This document shows, piece after piece, positions 16,368 to 24,116 of a stretch of 28,338 nt of DNA. The notes under the pieces are model-generated. The model did no database searches. It saw nothing but the letters and a program-made list of their open reading frames with translations, and had not been told where the DNA came from. The DNA comes from PALSA-1355 sp031400775 (GTDB lineage: Bacteria > Planctomycetota > Planctomycetia > Pirellulales > PALSA-1355). The position numbers and the translations under genes were made by a program. How positions within the stretch are numbered: the first letter of the stretch is position 1; the number at the start of each line of letters is the position of its first letter. The stretch covers positions 1 to 28,338 of the forward strand of contig JANNQN010000458.1 of assembly GCA_031400775.1 (NCBI GenBank), written 5' to 3'.

Positions 16368-17729
16368 ATGAGCGAGATCTTATTTGAGTATCACAAGGTC
16401 AATCCCACGACCTGGGTGTATCTCTCGTCGCTGCTGACAATCGGCCTGTATTTCAAGTTCAGCCGCGTGCTCAGCGTGCGCAATCTCGACCTTCTCGGGC
16501 TGATCATGCTCGCGCCGGGTCTGTTGGTGGTCGAGTTCGGACTGTCGAAAGAGAATCCGGCCATCGAGCAAGTGGGCTACATCTGGCTGTTCGTCTGGAG
16601 CGGACTGTTCATGATCCGGCTGCTGCTGGACCCGATGATGGTGCGGCGTCCGCTGCTGGAGCCGAATTTGACGGTCGGAGGGATGACGTTTCTCGGCATC
16701 TCGCTGTTGATTTTCTTAATGGCCAACGTGGTCAACAGCAAGATGACGCCCGACGATCTGGCCGGCGCCAAAGGGGCGGAACAAGTGCGAGCTCGCCAGT
16801 CGTCCGGGCCGGAAGACGAGAGCCTGTCGACGCACGGTCCGGGCTATCCGCTTTTGCACTTGCTGCCCAGCCTGTCGACGCAAATGCTGTTGATCGAGGA
16901 TACGGCGCGTCAGACGCCGCAGGAAAAGGACTTGCGGCGCGACGTCGTGCATATTGCCACGGCGCGGACGATGGCCATCTTGTCGCATATGGCCGTCGTG
17001 GTTGGCATGGTGCTGATCGGCTACCGTCACTTCGACAACATTCGCACCGGCATCGCCGCGGCCACTCTGTATTTGCTGTTGCCCTATACGGCGCAGCTCA
17101 CCGGCCGTGTGGATCACGTGTTGCCGGCGGCCCTGCTGGTGTGGGCCGTGGAGAGTTATCGACGGCCGCTGATCTCCGGCATGCTGATGGGCCTGGCGAT
17201 CGGCGTGATCTACTATCCGGCGTTCTTGTTGCCGCTGTGGCTGGGCTTTTATTGGCAGCGGGGGCTGCTGCGATTTTCTCTGGGCGTCGTGATCACGCTG
17301 GCCTTGCTGGTCGGCTCGTTGGCCTTCACCTCCGACAGCATGGCGACCTTTTGGTTGCAGGTGCAACAGATGTTCGGATGGACGAGCCTGTCGCCCAAGG
17401 AGATTCAGGGCTTCTGGAGCTTCCACATCCTTGACGAAGTCTATCGCTATCCGGTCTTGGTGTTGCTCGTGGCTTTTTCCTTCAGCCTGGCCCTATGGCC
17501 CGCGCAGAAGAATCTGGGAACGCTGATGAGCTGCTCGGCGGCTGTCATGCTGGGCACGCAATTTTGGCACCCACACGGGGGCGGGCTTTACATGGCCTGG
17601 TACTTGCCCCTGGTGTTGCTGACGATCTTCCGGCCGAATCTGGAAGACCGGGTGGCGTTGTCGGTGCTGGGCGAGGGTTGGTTTCCCAAGCGGCGGGCGC
17701 ACTTGAACGGGGCGGAACAAGCCGCCTGA
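16368..17729 (+). CDS. Polytopic membrane protein, GT-C glycosyltransferase-like
   Basis: This 453-residue hydrophobic protein has roughly ten membrane segments, for example near LDLLGLIMLAPGLLVVEFG, IWLFVWSGLFMIRLLL, TFLGISLLIFLMANVV, AILSHMAVVVGMVLIG, LISGMLMGLAIGVIYYPAFL and YPVLVLLVAFSFSLALW. A long soluble loop (about 123-195) separates the first group from the rest. The middle (YLLLPYTAQLTGRVDHVLPA, then a helix with RPLISGMLMGLAIG) resembles GT87-type polyprenol-sugar glycosyltransferases, but the acidic catalytic motif is not clear, so this is tentative. The ATG at 16368 starts the conserved-looking part; upstream there is no strong Shine-Dalgarno. A strong terminator follows the stop by 20 bases, so the gene appears to be monocistronic. 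Confidence 0.7.
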   Translation: MSEILFEYHKVNPTTWVYLSSLLTIGLYFKFSRVLSVRNLDLLGLIMLAPGLLVVEFGLSKENPAIEQVGYIWLFVWSGLFMIRLLLDPMMVRRPLLEPNLTVGGMTFLGISLLIFLMANVVNSKMTPDDLAGAKGAEQVRARQSSGPEDESLSTHGPGYPLLHLLPSLSTQMLLIEDTARQTPQEKDLRRDVVHIATARTMAILSHMAVVVGMVLIGYRHFDNIRTGIAAATLYLLLPYTAQLTGRVDHVLPAALLVWAVESYRRPLISGMLMGLAIGVIYYPAFLLPLWLGFYWQRGLLRFSLGVVITLALLVGSLAFTSDSMATFWLQVQQMFGWTSLSPKEIQGFWSFHILDEVYRYPVLVLLVAFSFSLALWPAQKNLGTLMSCSAAVMLGTQFWHPHGGGLYMAWYLPLVLLTIFRPNLEDRVALSVLGEGWFPKRRAHLNGAEQAA

Positions 17730-17742
17730 GGTGCGTGATGCC

Positions 17743-17774
17743 TGTGTGCCACTGCTGGCGATTCGCCGGCAGTG
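17743..17774 (+). repeat. REP-like hairpin element, copy 1
   Basis: TGTGTGCCACTGCTGG (17743-17758) opens a hairpin CACTGCTGGC/GCCGGCAGTG around GATTC. The first 15 bases recur exactly on the opposite strand at 17969-17955 (copy 2). This is the layout of a BIME, a pair of REP-type elements in inverted orientation between convergent genes. Confidence 0.55.
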
Positions 17775-17782
17775 TTTCTTTT
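17750..17782 (+). terminator. Rho-independent terminator of the membrane-protein gene
   Basis: A 10-bp stem (17750-17759 with 17765-17774, one T-G pair) with loop GATTC is followed directly by TTTCTTTT (17775-17782). It lies 20 bases after the stop at 17729. Confidence 0.75.
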
Positions 17783-17942
17783 CGTTGCCCTTGCAGCATA
17801 AATCATCCATCAATGGCCGCGTCGAATTCGTCGAGCTGACGATCGGTGTACATCCGTTTGAGTGATGTAAGGCGACTGCCACGATTGCCAGATTGCCGCG
17901 AGCACCGGCTCGATCAGGCCTCAATGTAGGTCGACAGAGGAG

Positions 17943-17969
17943 CACTGCTGGAGGCAGCAGTGGCACACA
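17943..17969 (-). repeat. REP-like hairpin element, copy 2 (inverted)
   Basis: On the minus strand TGTGTGCCACTGCTG (17969-17955) begins a perfect 8-bp hairpin CACTGCTG/CAGCAGTG (17962-17943) with a 4-base loop. It lies 11 bases downstream of the CoA-binding gene's stop and may also act as its transcript end, although no T-run follows. Confidence 0.55.
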
Positions 17970-17980
17970 CGGAGCACGCT

Positions 17981-18361
17981 CTACGGAAACTGCGACGGAC
18001 TGACGCCTAAATCGACGATGCTGCAATCGGCGATCGCGTTGATTCCCAGGCCGCGGGCCCGAGCCAGGATCTCCGCGCTTTCGCTGCCCGGATTGAACCA
18101 CACCTCGTCGCTGCCCTTGGCCGCGATTTTCTCAAGCGCCGCCAGTCCCACCAGCGGCGGCAGATAGACGCTGATCCGCGAGAGATGCTCGAGGGGCACT
18201 TCGGCCAGCGAGCGATAGACGGTGAGGCCTTCGATCTGGCCCCCCTTGGGATTCACCGGAAAGACTTCGTAGCCGGCCTGCACGTGAGCCCGGACCGATT
18301 TGTTGCCGAACTTGCCGCGGTCGGCGCTGGCTCCCAGTATGGCCACGGTGCGTTTGCTCAT
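17981..18361 (-). CDS. CoA-binding (Rossmann-fold) protein
   Basis: This 126-residue protein is a single CoA-binding domain of the succinyl-CoA-synthetase alpha type (YccU-like). It shows VAILGASADRGKFGNKSV (nucleotide/CoA loop), AGYEVFPVNPKG, GLTVYRSLAEVP, ISVYLPP, the VWFNPGSES loop and the ADCSIVDL strand. Family members bind CoA or acyl-CoA and are often linked to acetylation or metabolism, but their exact role is not known. The ATG at 18361 is preferred because AGGG lies nine bases upstream; an in-frame ATG at 18370 would sit on top of that site. It follows the HEAT-type gene by 32 bases on the same strand, so the two are probably co-transcribed. Confidence 0.87.
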   Translation of the reverse strand: MSKRTVAILGASADRGKFGNKSVRAHVQAGYEVFPVNPKGGQIEGLTVYRSLAEVPLEHLSRISVYLPPLVGLAALEKIAAKGSDEVWFNPGSESAEILARARGLGINAIADCSIVDLGVSPSQFP

Positions 18362-18393
18362 TGCGGACATCCCTGCTGAACTGGTGGCAGCTT

Positions 18394-19626
18394 CTATTGC
18401 GAAGCGCCATCGCGACGCGCGTCGAGACTTTGCGGCTTCTTTTGCGCGATATACCAATTCTTCCAGGCCCGCACGTCGAAGTTGAAGCTGGCGCCGCCGG
18501 ACAGATCAACCAGAGCCTGCAGCACGTCGCGGTTCTCGATACGTTGTTTGATGATTTCGACGCCGCCTCCGCCGAACGAAAAGCCACCGCCGCCGCTGTT
18601 GGGCCCCGTGCCGAACGTGGCCGAGGTCTGCCCCGGCTGTCCCTTGGGAACGTGAAACGTGTGAGTCGTCACCAGCGCGTCGATGAGCGGGCCGACGGAC
18701 GCGGGGTCTTTCATCCGCGCCAGGCACACGGCCGCCCGATTCACGGTCGGATTGTCTTTGCTCTTGAGGGCCTGAACGTATTTCGCCACCGCCGGCTTGT
18801 ATTGGTGCGAAACCACCTGTTCCAGACAGGCCAGGCGAATCTCCTCGTCGCCGTCGGCAAGCGACGAATTCACCAGCGCGTCCATCCCGGCCGACGCGTT
18901 GATCCGGCCCAGGGCCTCGACATATAGCAAACGCACGTCGCGGCGATCGTCGTTATTCAGATTGCGGGCCAGCGCGCGGGCGGCGTAAGGATCGTTGATC
19001 GCCCGGATATTGGCTTCGGCCTGAGCGGCTTTATCCGTGTCGAGCCAGGCGTGCCAGCGCTTGAGCTTGACGCCCCAATCTTTCTGGGCCAGGTTTTCCT
19101 TCCGCTCGTTCTCCAGGATTTCGATTTCCTGCGGAAGCATCCAGCGGCCGCCGTAGCGCACGTATCCGCTCTCTTTCATCTGCGCATCTTGCGTGGTCCA
19201 GCGACCATTGATCTGGCTGTAGCCCAGTGCGTGCCGGGCGTCGGCATGATTGGGGTCCAGCGCGATCACGCGCTCCAGATGTGTCGCGCGCTGCTTCAGC
19301 AGCCGATTCTCGCGGCACCACTCGGCAAGCTTCCACTGGCCTTCGACCGTATCCGGAACCTTGCCCCGAATCTGGTCGTATTTCGTTTCCACGGCGGTCT
19401 GCCGTCTGACTTCCTTGACCTGGTCCGCTTCGAGCGTGATCTCGCCGCCGCTGGCGGTTTTGATCACATAGGTGGTGCGGGGCGACTGGTCGCGATTGAC
19501 CAGTTCTCCGCGGACCTGCCCATCGCCCTCAAGCAGGAAAATGTCCGCGCGGCCCGCGCCGGCCAGCAGACTGCCCACCAGCCCGCAGGCGGTCAGACAG
19601 CGACAAATGTGCTTGGCATAGTCCAT
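18394..19626 (-). CDS. Exported HEAT/TPR-type repeat protein
   Basis: This 410-residue protein begins with a signal peptide (about 1-27, ending at GAGRAD). A small beta domain follows (FLLEGDGQVRGELVNRDQ, then TASGGEITLEADQVKEVRR, about 30-76), then a TPR-like helix pair (EGQWKLAEWCRENRLLKQRA, VIALDPNHADARHALGY, about 94-138), with the motif GRWTTQDAQMKESGYVRYGGRW after it. Residues 210-330 are HEAT-like (RLLYVEALGRINASAGMDALV, IRLACLEQVV, VNRAAVCLARMKDPASVGPL). A glycine-rich patch (about 350-368) lies before the C-terminal helix. Such proteins are common in planctomycete genomes and probably act as periplasmic scaffolds; no enzyme motif is visible. The ATG at 19626 directly begins the signal peptide. 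Confidence 0.8.
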   Translation of the reverse strand: MDYAKHICRCLTACGLVGSLLAGAGRADIFLLEGDGQVRGELVNRDQSPRTTYVIKTASGGEITLEADQVKEVRRQTAVETKYDQIRGKVPDTVEGQWKLAEWCRENRLLKQRATHLERVIALDPNHADARHALGYSQINGRWTTQDAQMKESGYVRYGGRWMLPQEIEILENERKENLAQKDWGVKLKRWHAWLDTDKAAQAEANIRAINDPYAARALARNLNNDDRRDVRLLYVEALGRINASAGMDALVNSSLADGDEEIRLACLEQVVSHQYKPAVAKYVQALKSKDNPTVNRAAVCLARMKDPASVGPLIDALVTTHTFHVPKGQPGQTSATFGTGPNSGGGGFSFGGGGVEIIKQRIENRDVLQALVDLSGGASFNFDVRAWKNWYIAQKKPQSLDARRDGASQ

Positions 19627-19686
19627 CGTAGAACGCTCGGCGGCAGGCGAAATCGACGAAAACAGGCGGAACAGGGCTATCGCATA

Positions 19687-19715
19687 AGTATACTTGTCGG
19701 GGCCACGATTGGCGA
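19687..19715 (-). promoter_or_regulatory. Candidate promoter of the HEAT/CoA-binding pair
   Basis: On the minus strand TCGCCA (19715-19710) and TATACT (19692-19687) are 17 bases apart; the -10 box matches five of six bases and the -35 box four. The -10 box lies inside the 10-bp palindrome AAGTATACTT (19686-19695). Confidence 0.4.
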
Positions 19716-19739
19716 ATTCGGGCTTCGGCCCTAAAGGTG

Positions 19740-19745
19740 TAGAAT
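19740..19745 (+). promoter_or_regulatory. Candidate -10 box of the MoaB/Mog gene
   Basis: TAGAAT (19740-19745) lies about 40 bases before the start, with no good -35 box. Just upstream is a short GGGC-TTCG-GCCC hairpin (19720-19731). Confidence 0.25.
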
Positions 19746-19784
19746 GCCGGTTTTTCCGGATGCGGGCTGCTAGGAATCGAGTTG

Positions 19785-20294
19785 ATGAGCCAGGTTTCCG
19801 CCGAACATCGAGCCGACGCCCCCCAGGCCGTGCGCTGTGCCGTCATCACGGTCAGCGATAGCCGGACTCGCCAGACCGATACCGGCGGACAATTGCTCAA
19901 CGACCTGTTGCTACAAGCGGGCCTGACGGTCGAGGTGCGCGAGATCATTCCCGACGAGCCGGCGATCATGCGGCCCCTCTTGGAACGATTACGCGACGAC
20001 GCGCAGATCGACGCCGTGCTGCTGACCGGCGGCACGGGCTTGAGCAATCGCGACATGACGTACGAAACGGTCAGCTCGCTGATCACCAAGCCACTGCCGG
20101 GCTATGGCGAGTTGTTTCGCACGCTCAGCTTTCAAGAAATCGGAGCCGCGGCCATGCTCAGCCGCGCCGTGGGCGGGCTGATGGACCGCACCGTCGTGCT
20201 CACCATGCCGGGCTCTCCGGCGGCCGTTCGGCTGGCGGTCGAGCGGATCATCGGGCCCGAATTGCGGCACCTGGTTCGCGAAGCGCGCCGCTAG
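19785..20294 (+). CDS. moaB: Molybdopterin adenylyltransferase-type protein (MoaB/Mog family)
   Basis: This 169-residue protein matches MoaB/Mog in length and motifs: VRCAVITVSDSRTRQTDTGG near the N-terminus, LLTGGTGLSNRDMTYE (the GGTG molybdopterin-binding loop with the catalytic acidic residues) and VVLTMPGSPAAVRLA near the C-terminus. The family adenylylates molybdopterin before molybdenum insertion in the cytoplasm. MoaB and Mog cannot be separated from sequence alone, so the symbol is a length-based choice. AGGA (19772-19775) is nine bases before the ATG at 19785; a TTG at 19782 is a less likely start. No other molybdenum-cofactor gene is nearby. Confidence 0.9.
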   Translation: MSQVSAEHRADAPQAVRCAVITVSDSRTRQTDTGGQLLNDLLLQAGLTVEVREIIPDEPAIMRPLLERLRDDAQIDAVLLTGGTGLSNRDMTYETVSSLITKPLPGYGELFRTLSFQEIGAAAMLSRAVGGLMDRTVVLTMPGSPAAVRLAVERIIGPELRHLVREARR

Positions 20295-20459
20295 CACTCG
20301 CCGCCGTTTAGCTTTTCGCCGGCAAGCGCCAGCACGCGAAACTGCCCTGGAGTCGAATCGTGCGCTCGGCTATCCTTCGCAGCCCAAAGTCTCCAATTTG
20401 TCGGCGGCCGAATGGATTCGCGCCCGCCAGTGCCTTCATGTTTGCCCACGGAGGGGCGC

Positions 20460-21446
20460 ATGCGCAAGCTCGTCTCGTTGCTCGTCGTGTCGGCCGTTTT
20501 TTGCGGCGGCTGGTATTTTCTGCAGACGTTCGAGATTCAAGGTCTCGATCGCATCTCGCTGGGCCCTCGCGGCGAGGACGCTTCGCGACCCCTGGGCGAC
20601 AATGCGCCGGCGCTGCCGCGGGTCGATCGCCAGGGCGGCGCCGTGCGGATCGCGTCGTTCAACATCCAGGTGTTCGGCGAGAAGAAGCTCGCCAACCCGC
20701 GAGTTCGCAGCTTGCTGGCCGATATCGTACGCCGCTTCGACGTGGTGGCCATTCAAGAGATTCGCTCCAAGCAGGACATCCTGCCGCAGTTTGTCGATGC
20801 GATCAACGCCACCGGCAGACATTATGATTACGTGATCGGCGGGCGTCTGGGGCGGACCAACAGCAAGGAACAATACGCCTTCGTCTTCGACACCGCGAGC
20901 ATCGAAGTGGATCGCAACGCGCTCTACACGGTATCGGACCCCGACGATCTGTTGCACCGCGAGCCGCTGGTGGGTTGGTTCCGCGTGCGCGGTCCCACGC
21001 CCGACCAGGCATTCACGTTCTCTCTGGTCAACATCCATACCGACCCGGATGAAACGACCCAGGAGCTCGACGCGCTGGCCGACGTGTTTCGCGCGGTGCG
21101 CGACGATGGGCGCGGCGAGGACGACGTGATCTTGCTGGGCGATTTGAACGTCGACGATCGGCACTTGGGGCGGCTGGGACAGGTCTCGCAGATTCATTGG
21201 GCCGTCTCGGGCGTGGCCACCAACACGCGCGGCAACAAGCTGTACGACAATATTATCTTCTCGGAGCTGGCGACGAGCGAGTACACTGGTCGTTGGGGCG
21301 TGTTCGACATGATCCGCGAATTCAACATCACCGTCGAAGACGCCTTGGAAATTTCCGATCACATGCCGGTCTGGGCCGAATTCAGCCTGTACGAAGGGGG
21401 GCAAGGCGGGCGGATCGCCACGCGCCCCTTCAACCCGTCGAGATAG
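20460..21446 (+). CDS. Membrane-anchored DNase I-fold hydrolase (EEP family)
   Basis: This 328-residue protein belongs to the endonuclease/exonuclease/phosphatase superfamily. The key positions are all present: IASFNIQVFG, the metal-binding glutamate in VVAIQEIRS, the histidine in LVNIHTDPDE, GDLN in ILLGDLNVDD, and the catalytic SDH in ISDHMPVWAEF. An N-terminal hydrophobic segment (about 4-21, VSLLVVSAVFCGGWYFL) without a clear cleavage site suggests export with a membrane anchor. The ATG at 20460 has a strong GGAGGGG (20450-20456); an in-frame ATG at 20412 lacks one. The substrate (DNA, nucleotide or phospholipid) cannot be told; a secreted nuclease is plausible. The HD-domain gene starts 11 bases after the stop. 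Confidence 0.88.
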   Translation: MRKLVSLLVVSAVFCGGWYFLQTFEIQGLDRISLGPRGEDASRPLGDNAPALPRVDRQGGAVRIASFNIQVFGEKKLANPRVRSLLADIVRRFDVVAIQEIRSKQDILPQFVDAINATGRHYDYVIGGRLGRTNSKEQYAFVFDTASIEVDRNALYTVSDPDDLLHREPLVGWFRVRGPTPDQAFTFSLVNIHTDPDETTQELDALADVFRAVRDDGRGEDDVILLGDLNVDDRHLGRLGQVSQIHWAVSGVATNTRGNKLYDNIIFSELATSEYTGRWGVFDMIREFNITVEDALEISDHMPVWAEFSLYEGGQGGRIATRPFNPSR

Positions 21447-21457
21447 CCCGCCATACG

Positions 21458-22024
21458 ATGCCGTCGACCGCGCGATTTCGTGAAGCTCTCGAGTACGCGG
21501 TTCAACTGCACGAGCGGCAACGCCGCAAGGGATCCGACACGCCGTATATCGCGCATCTGTTGAGCGTGACCGCGATCGTGCTCGAGCACGGCGCCAGCGA
21601 AGACGAAGCGATCGCGGCCCTGCTGCACGATGCCGTCGAGGATCAGGGTGGGCCGCCGGTGCGCGAAGAGATTCGCCGCCGCTTCGGACCCGTCGTAGCG
21701 TCCATCGTCGATGGCTGCTCCGATAGTGAATCTATTCCCAAGCCTCCCTGGCGCGAGCGAAAGGAAAGGTTCCTGGCGCAGCTTCCCGCCGCCGGCCGCT
21801 CGGTACACCTGGTCTCGGCGGCCGACAAACTGCACAACGCCCGGGCTCTGGTCGACGATTATCGCGAGCATGGCGAGTCGCTGTGGGATCGCTTCAGCGG
21901 CGGCCGCGCGGGCACGCTATGGTATTATCGGGCCGTAGCCGACGCGCTTGCCTCCGCACTTCCTGGCCCTCTGGTCCAAAAGCTCGAAAGGGCCGTCTCC
22001 GAGTTGGAGCGGGTTGTTTCGTAG
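21458..22024 (+). CDS. Stand-alone SpoT-type HD hydrolase
   Basis: This 188-residue protein has the HD fold of the (p)ppGpp hydrolase half of RelA/SpoT and no synthetase domain, which is the layout of a small alarmone hydrolase. It shows HERQRRKGSDTPYIAHLLSV (residues 18-37, H33), the HD pair in ALLHDAVED (H57, D58) and the last metal ligand in SAADKLHNARA (D123). The conserved length and motif order support an active enzyme; ppGpp specificity is inferred, since related HD proteins act on other nucleotides. The ATG at 21458 is 11 bases after the preceding stop, so the two genes likely share a transcript. A terminator lies about 100 bases further on. Confidence 0.82.
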   Translation: MPSTARFREALEYAVQLHERQRRKGSDTPYIAHLLSVTAIVLEHGASEDEAIAALLHDAVEDQGGPPVREEIRRRFGPVVASIVDGCSDSESIPKPPWRERKERFLAQLPAAGRSVHLVSAADKLHNARALVDDYREHGESLWDRFSGGRAGTLWYYRAVADALASALPGPLVQKLERAVSELERVVS

Positions 22025-22064
22025 CGGACAGAAAATCGCCCATTGAAATCAGGCCACGCGCTGT

Positions 22065-22127
22065 GATACCCTGCAAGTCGTCCTGAGGGGTATCCTCCGA
22101 GCCTGGCTAAGTCAGCAGGTATCTTAC
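22065..22127 (+). ncRNA. Structured intergenic RNA candidate upstream of a terminator
   Basis: GATACCC (22065-22071) pairs perfectly with GGGTATC (22088-22094). A second hairpin, CCT-G-GCT/AGC-AGG around AAGTC, follows within about 22100-22121. An imperfect direct repeat (GGGGTATCCTCCGAGCC and CAGGTATCTTACGAGCC) spans the element, which runs straight into the terminator at 22128. It may be a small RNA, or the 3' UTR of the HD gene, or an attenuator leader for the next operon. No known riboswitch class was recognised. Confidence 0.35.
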
Positions 22128-22169
22128 GAGCCCATCGCCGGAATCGTTCCGGTGATGGGCTCTTTTTTT
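22128..22169 (+). terminator. Strong Rho-independent terminator
   Basis: A 16-bp stem (22128-22143 with 22147-22162, one G-T pair) with a TCG loop is followed by seven T (22163-22169). It closes the MoaB-to-HD side and separates it from the phage-like genes beginning 17 bases later. Confidence 0.9.
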
Positions 22170-22186
22170 GTCGAGTGCCATACGCC

Positions 22187-22762
22187 ATGTCGCCGAGCGA
22201 TTTAAACTTCGTCCCCTATCGGCAAGCGCGCCAGAGCGTGCGCAATGGCGATCTGCTGTTGTTTCGCCGCCGAGGGTTGATCTCGATCGCCGGGCGCGGT
22301 GACCACTCACACGCCGCGAAAGCAGCGTGGTGGTCGGATGACTTATTTCTGCTCGAAATTCGCGAGTGGCATGGCGGCCGGGCCGTGACCTTGTCCAGCC
22401 AGGTACGGCGATTTCCGGGCCAGATCGATCTGTATCGAACGAATCCCGACGACCGATGGCCCGAGTACGATCGCGACAAGGCCACGCAATTCATGCGCCG
22501 GCTGGCGGGCTGTGGCTACGGCTACCGCTCGGTCGCCGCCGCATCGCTTTTGCACCTGCCGCTCGTGCGACTGTTCTTCAAGGCGGACTTGCACGATGCC
22601 GAGTCGGCGACGCGTCCGTCGTTTTGCAGCCAGGCCTGCGCCATGAGCGACCGTGTGGGCGGAGGCGTCGATCCGGTGACCCATTTGGCCGATCGCATGA
22701 CGCTGCCGGCCGACCTGGCGCGCAGCCCATTCTACAAGTACCTCTGCACGTTGACTCCGTAG
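22187..22762 (+). CDS. Permuted NlpC/P60 (YiiX-like) peptidase
   Basis: This 191-residue protein fits the circularly permuted papain-like NlpC/P60 type. GDLLLFRR (21-28) is followed by the histidine region DHSHAAKAAW (H40/H42), and the cysteine comes late, in SFCSQACAM (C147). The C-terminal TLPADLARSPFYKYL is typical of this group. Members cleave peptidoglycan peptides or amide/ester bonds in lipids. There is no signal peptide, as in phage lysis or tail-associated enzymes that use other routes. The ATG at 22187 is 17 bases after a strong terminator. A GTG at 22175 is less likely because it lies nearly on the T-run. The protease gene follows by eight bases, so this gene opens the downstream operon. 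Confidence 0.7.
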   Translation: MSPSDLNFVPYRQARQSVRNGDLLLFRRRGLISIAGRGDHSHAAKAAWWSDDLFLLEIREWHGGRAVTLSSQVRRFPGQIDLYRTNPDDRWPEYDRDKATQFMRRLAGCGYGYRSVAAASLLHLPLVRLFFKADLHDAESATRPSFCSQACAMSDRVGGGVDPVTHLADRMTLPADLARSPFYKYLCTLTP

Positions 22763-22770
22763 GCTCCGCT

Positions 22771-24102
22771 ATGCGAATTCTCGCTGCCATATTCTTGGTG
22801 CCGGCGCTGGCTCAAGCGGCCGCGGCCCAATCGTGGGTCGCTCCCCCCGCTTGTCCCGGCGGCGCATGTCCGCTGGTGGAGTCGCCATCGAGCCAGTCGG
22901 TTGGCCGGCCGAATTTCGCTGGCAGCGACCTGGCGGTCGACTCGCGAGCCATCGTCCGCATCGTCAACGCCGGCGGCACGGCCCGCACGCTGGGCAGCGG
23001 CACGCTGGTCGAAGCCAACGACGACGAGGGGCTAATCCTCACTTGTGCGCACTTGTTCCGCGAGTCGGTCGGCACGGTGAGCGTCGTGTTTCCCGGCGGG
23101 GAGCCTTTGCAAGCGCGACTGGCCAAGGTGGACGCCGGGGCCGATCTGGCGGCTCTCGTCGTTCGATCGCCGCGAGTCGCGCCCATTTCGATTGCCCAGG
23201 ATCCGCCCTTGCGTGGCGATCTGCTGGTCTCCTGCGGCTACGGCAGCGACGGACGGCTGTGGTGCAATCGCGGACAAGCTCTGGGATATGTCACCGCCGA
23301 GGGCGGACAACGCCTGGAGACGCTGGAGCTATCCGGCGCGGCTCGCTTCGGCGATTCCGGCGGGCCGGTGTTGAACCGCCATCATCAACTGGTTGCCGTG
23401 CTGTTCGGCACCAACGGCCGGGTCGTGGATGCCACGGTGTGCGGACGGATTCATCGATTTCTCGCCGACTTGCTGCTGCGAATGCGCGCTCGGCGGGCGA
23501 ATCGCCTCGCGCCGCCAAAGCATTCGCTGCCGGGACCGGTTGATACAAATCCACCGCTGGCCGAACTGCCGCCCCGCGCGACCGCGCCGCCGCGAGACAA
23601 CGATAACCCCTTGGATGCACCTGATGCTGCGCCGCTCAAGCCGCCGGCAGTTGAGTTGCCTCCCGGTGCAAATCCGATCGGCCAGGCCGCCGACTCGCTG
23701 GCCCAAGCCACAGAGCCTTGGATCTCGGCACGGTTGGCGGCGCTACTGATCTCGATCGGAGTTCCTGGCGGGATTTCCGGAGTGGCGGCCGGCGCGGCGG
23801 TATGGCTGGTGATGCGCCGCGGCAAGAAGCGATTGCACGCACAGTTGAGCCGGCTCCAGAATCGCGTGAGCATCGCGCCGACGGACGGAACTGTGGCGAC
23901 CGCGCAACCCGCCGAGCCGCAGACAATTGAGCGGCATCACAACCGCTACGTGGCCTATGAAGTGACGGGGATCGATAGAGCCTGGGCGGCTGCCCATGCC
24001 CAGGTCGGAGAGAAGTATCCCGGAGCGGTTCCCTACTTGAAGATCGCCGAAAGCGTCAAGGAACAGCTCTTGGCCGGCAATCACGATTCGCAACCATCTT
24101 AG
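22771..24102 (+). CDS. Secreted trypsin-like serine protease with C-terminal membrane anchor
   Basis: This 443-residue protein has a signal peptide (1-19) and a short Cys-Pro-rich stretch (CPGGACPL, 28-35). A trypsin-like domain follows with the full triad: H94 in LTCAHLF, D125 in GADLAAL and S196 in FGDSGGPV. A proline-rich linker (about 247-300) leads to a hydrophobic membrane segment (about 322-348), followed by a basic cytoplasmic stretch (RRGKKRLHAQLSRL) and a C-terminal soluble tail of about 95 residues. The protease should therefore face the periplasm while the tail is cytoplasmic. Chymotrypsin-fold proteases with a membrane segment after the catalytic domain are unusual in phage regions. 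The ATG at 22771 directly begins the signal peptide, eight bases after the previous stop. Confidence 0.82.
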   Translation: MRILAAIFLVPALAQAAAAQSWVAPPACPGGACPLVESPSSQSVGRPNFAGSDLAVDSRAIVRIVNAGGTARTLGSGTLVEANDDEGLILTCAHLFRESVGTVSVVFPGGEPLQARLAKVDAGADLAALVVRSPRVAPISIAQDPPLRGDLLVSCGYGSDGRLWCNRGQALGYVTAEGGQRLETLELSGAARFGDSGGPVLNRHHQLVAVLFGTNGRVVDATVCGRIHRFLADLLLRMRARRANRLAPPKHSLPGPVDTNPPLAELPPRATAPPRDNDNPLDAPDAAPLKPPAVELPPGANPIGQAADSLAQATEPWISARLAALLISIGVPGGISGVAAGAAVWLVMRRGKKRLHAQLSRLQNRVSIAPTDGTVATAQPAEPQTIERHHNRYVAYEVTGIDRAWAAAHAQVGEKYPGAVPYLKIAESVKEQLLAGNHDSQPS

Positions 24103-24116
24103 AAGGAGTGGAATTC

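Noticed and set aside
22025..22186. Possible tRNA or att site at the edge of the phage-like module
   Set aside because: No cloverleaf with a T-loop motif can be drawn, and no direct repeat copy of this region is seen elsewhere in the window.
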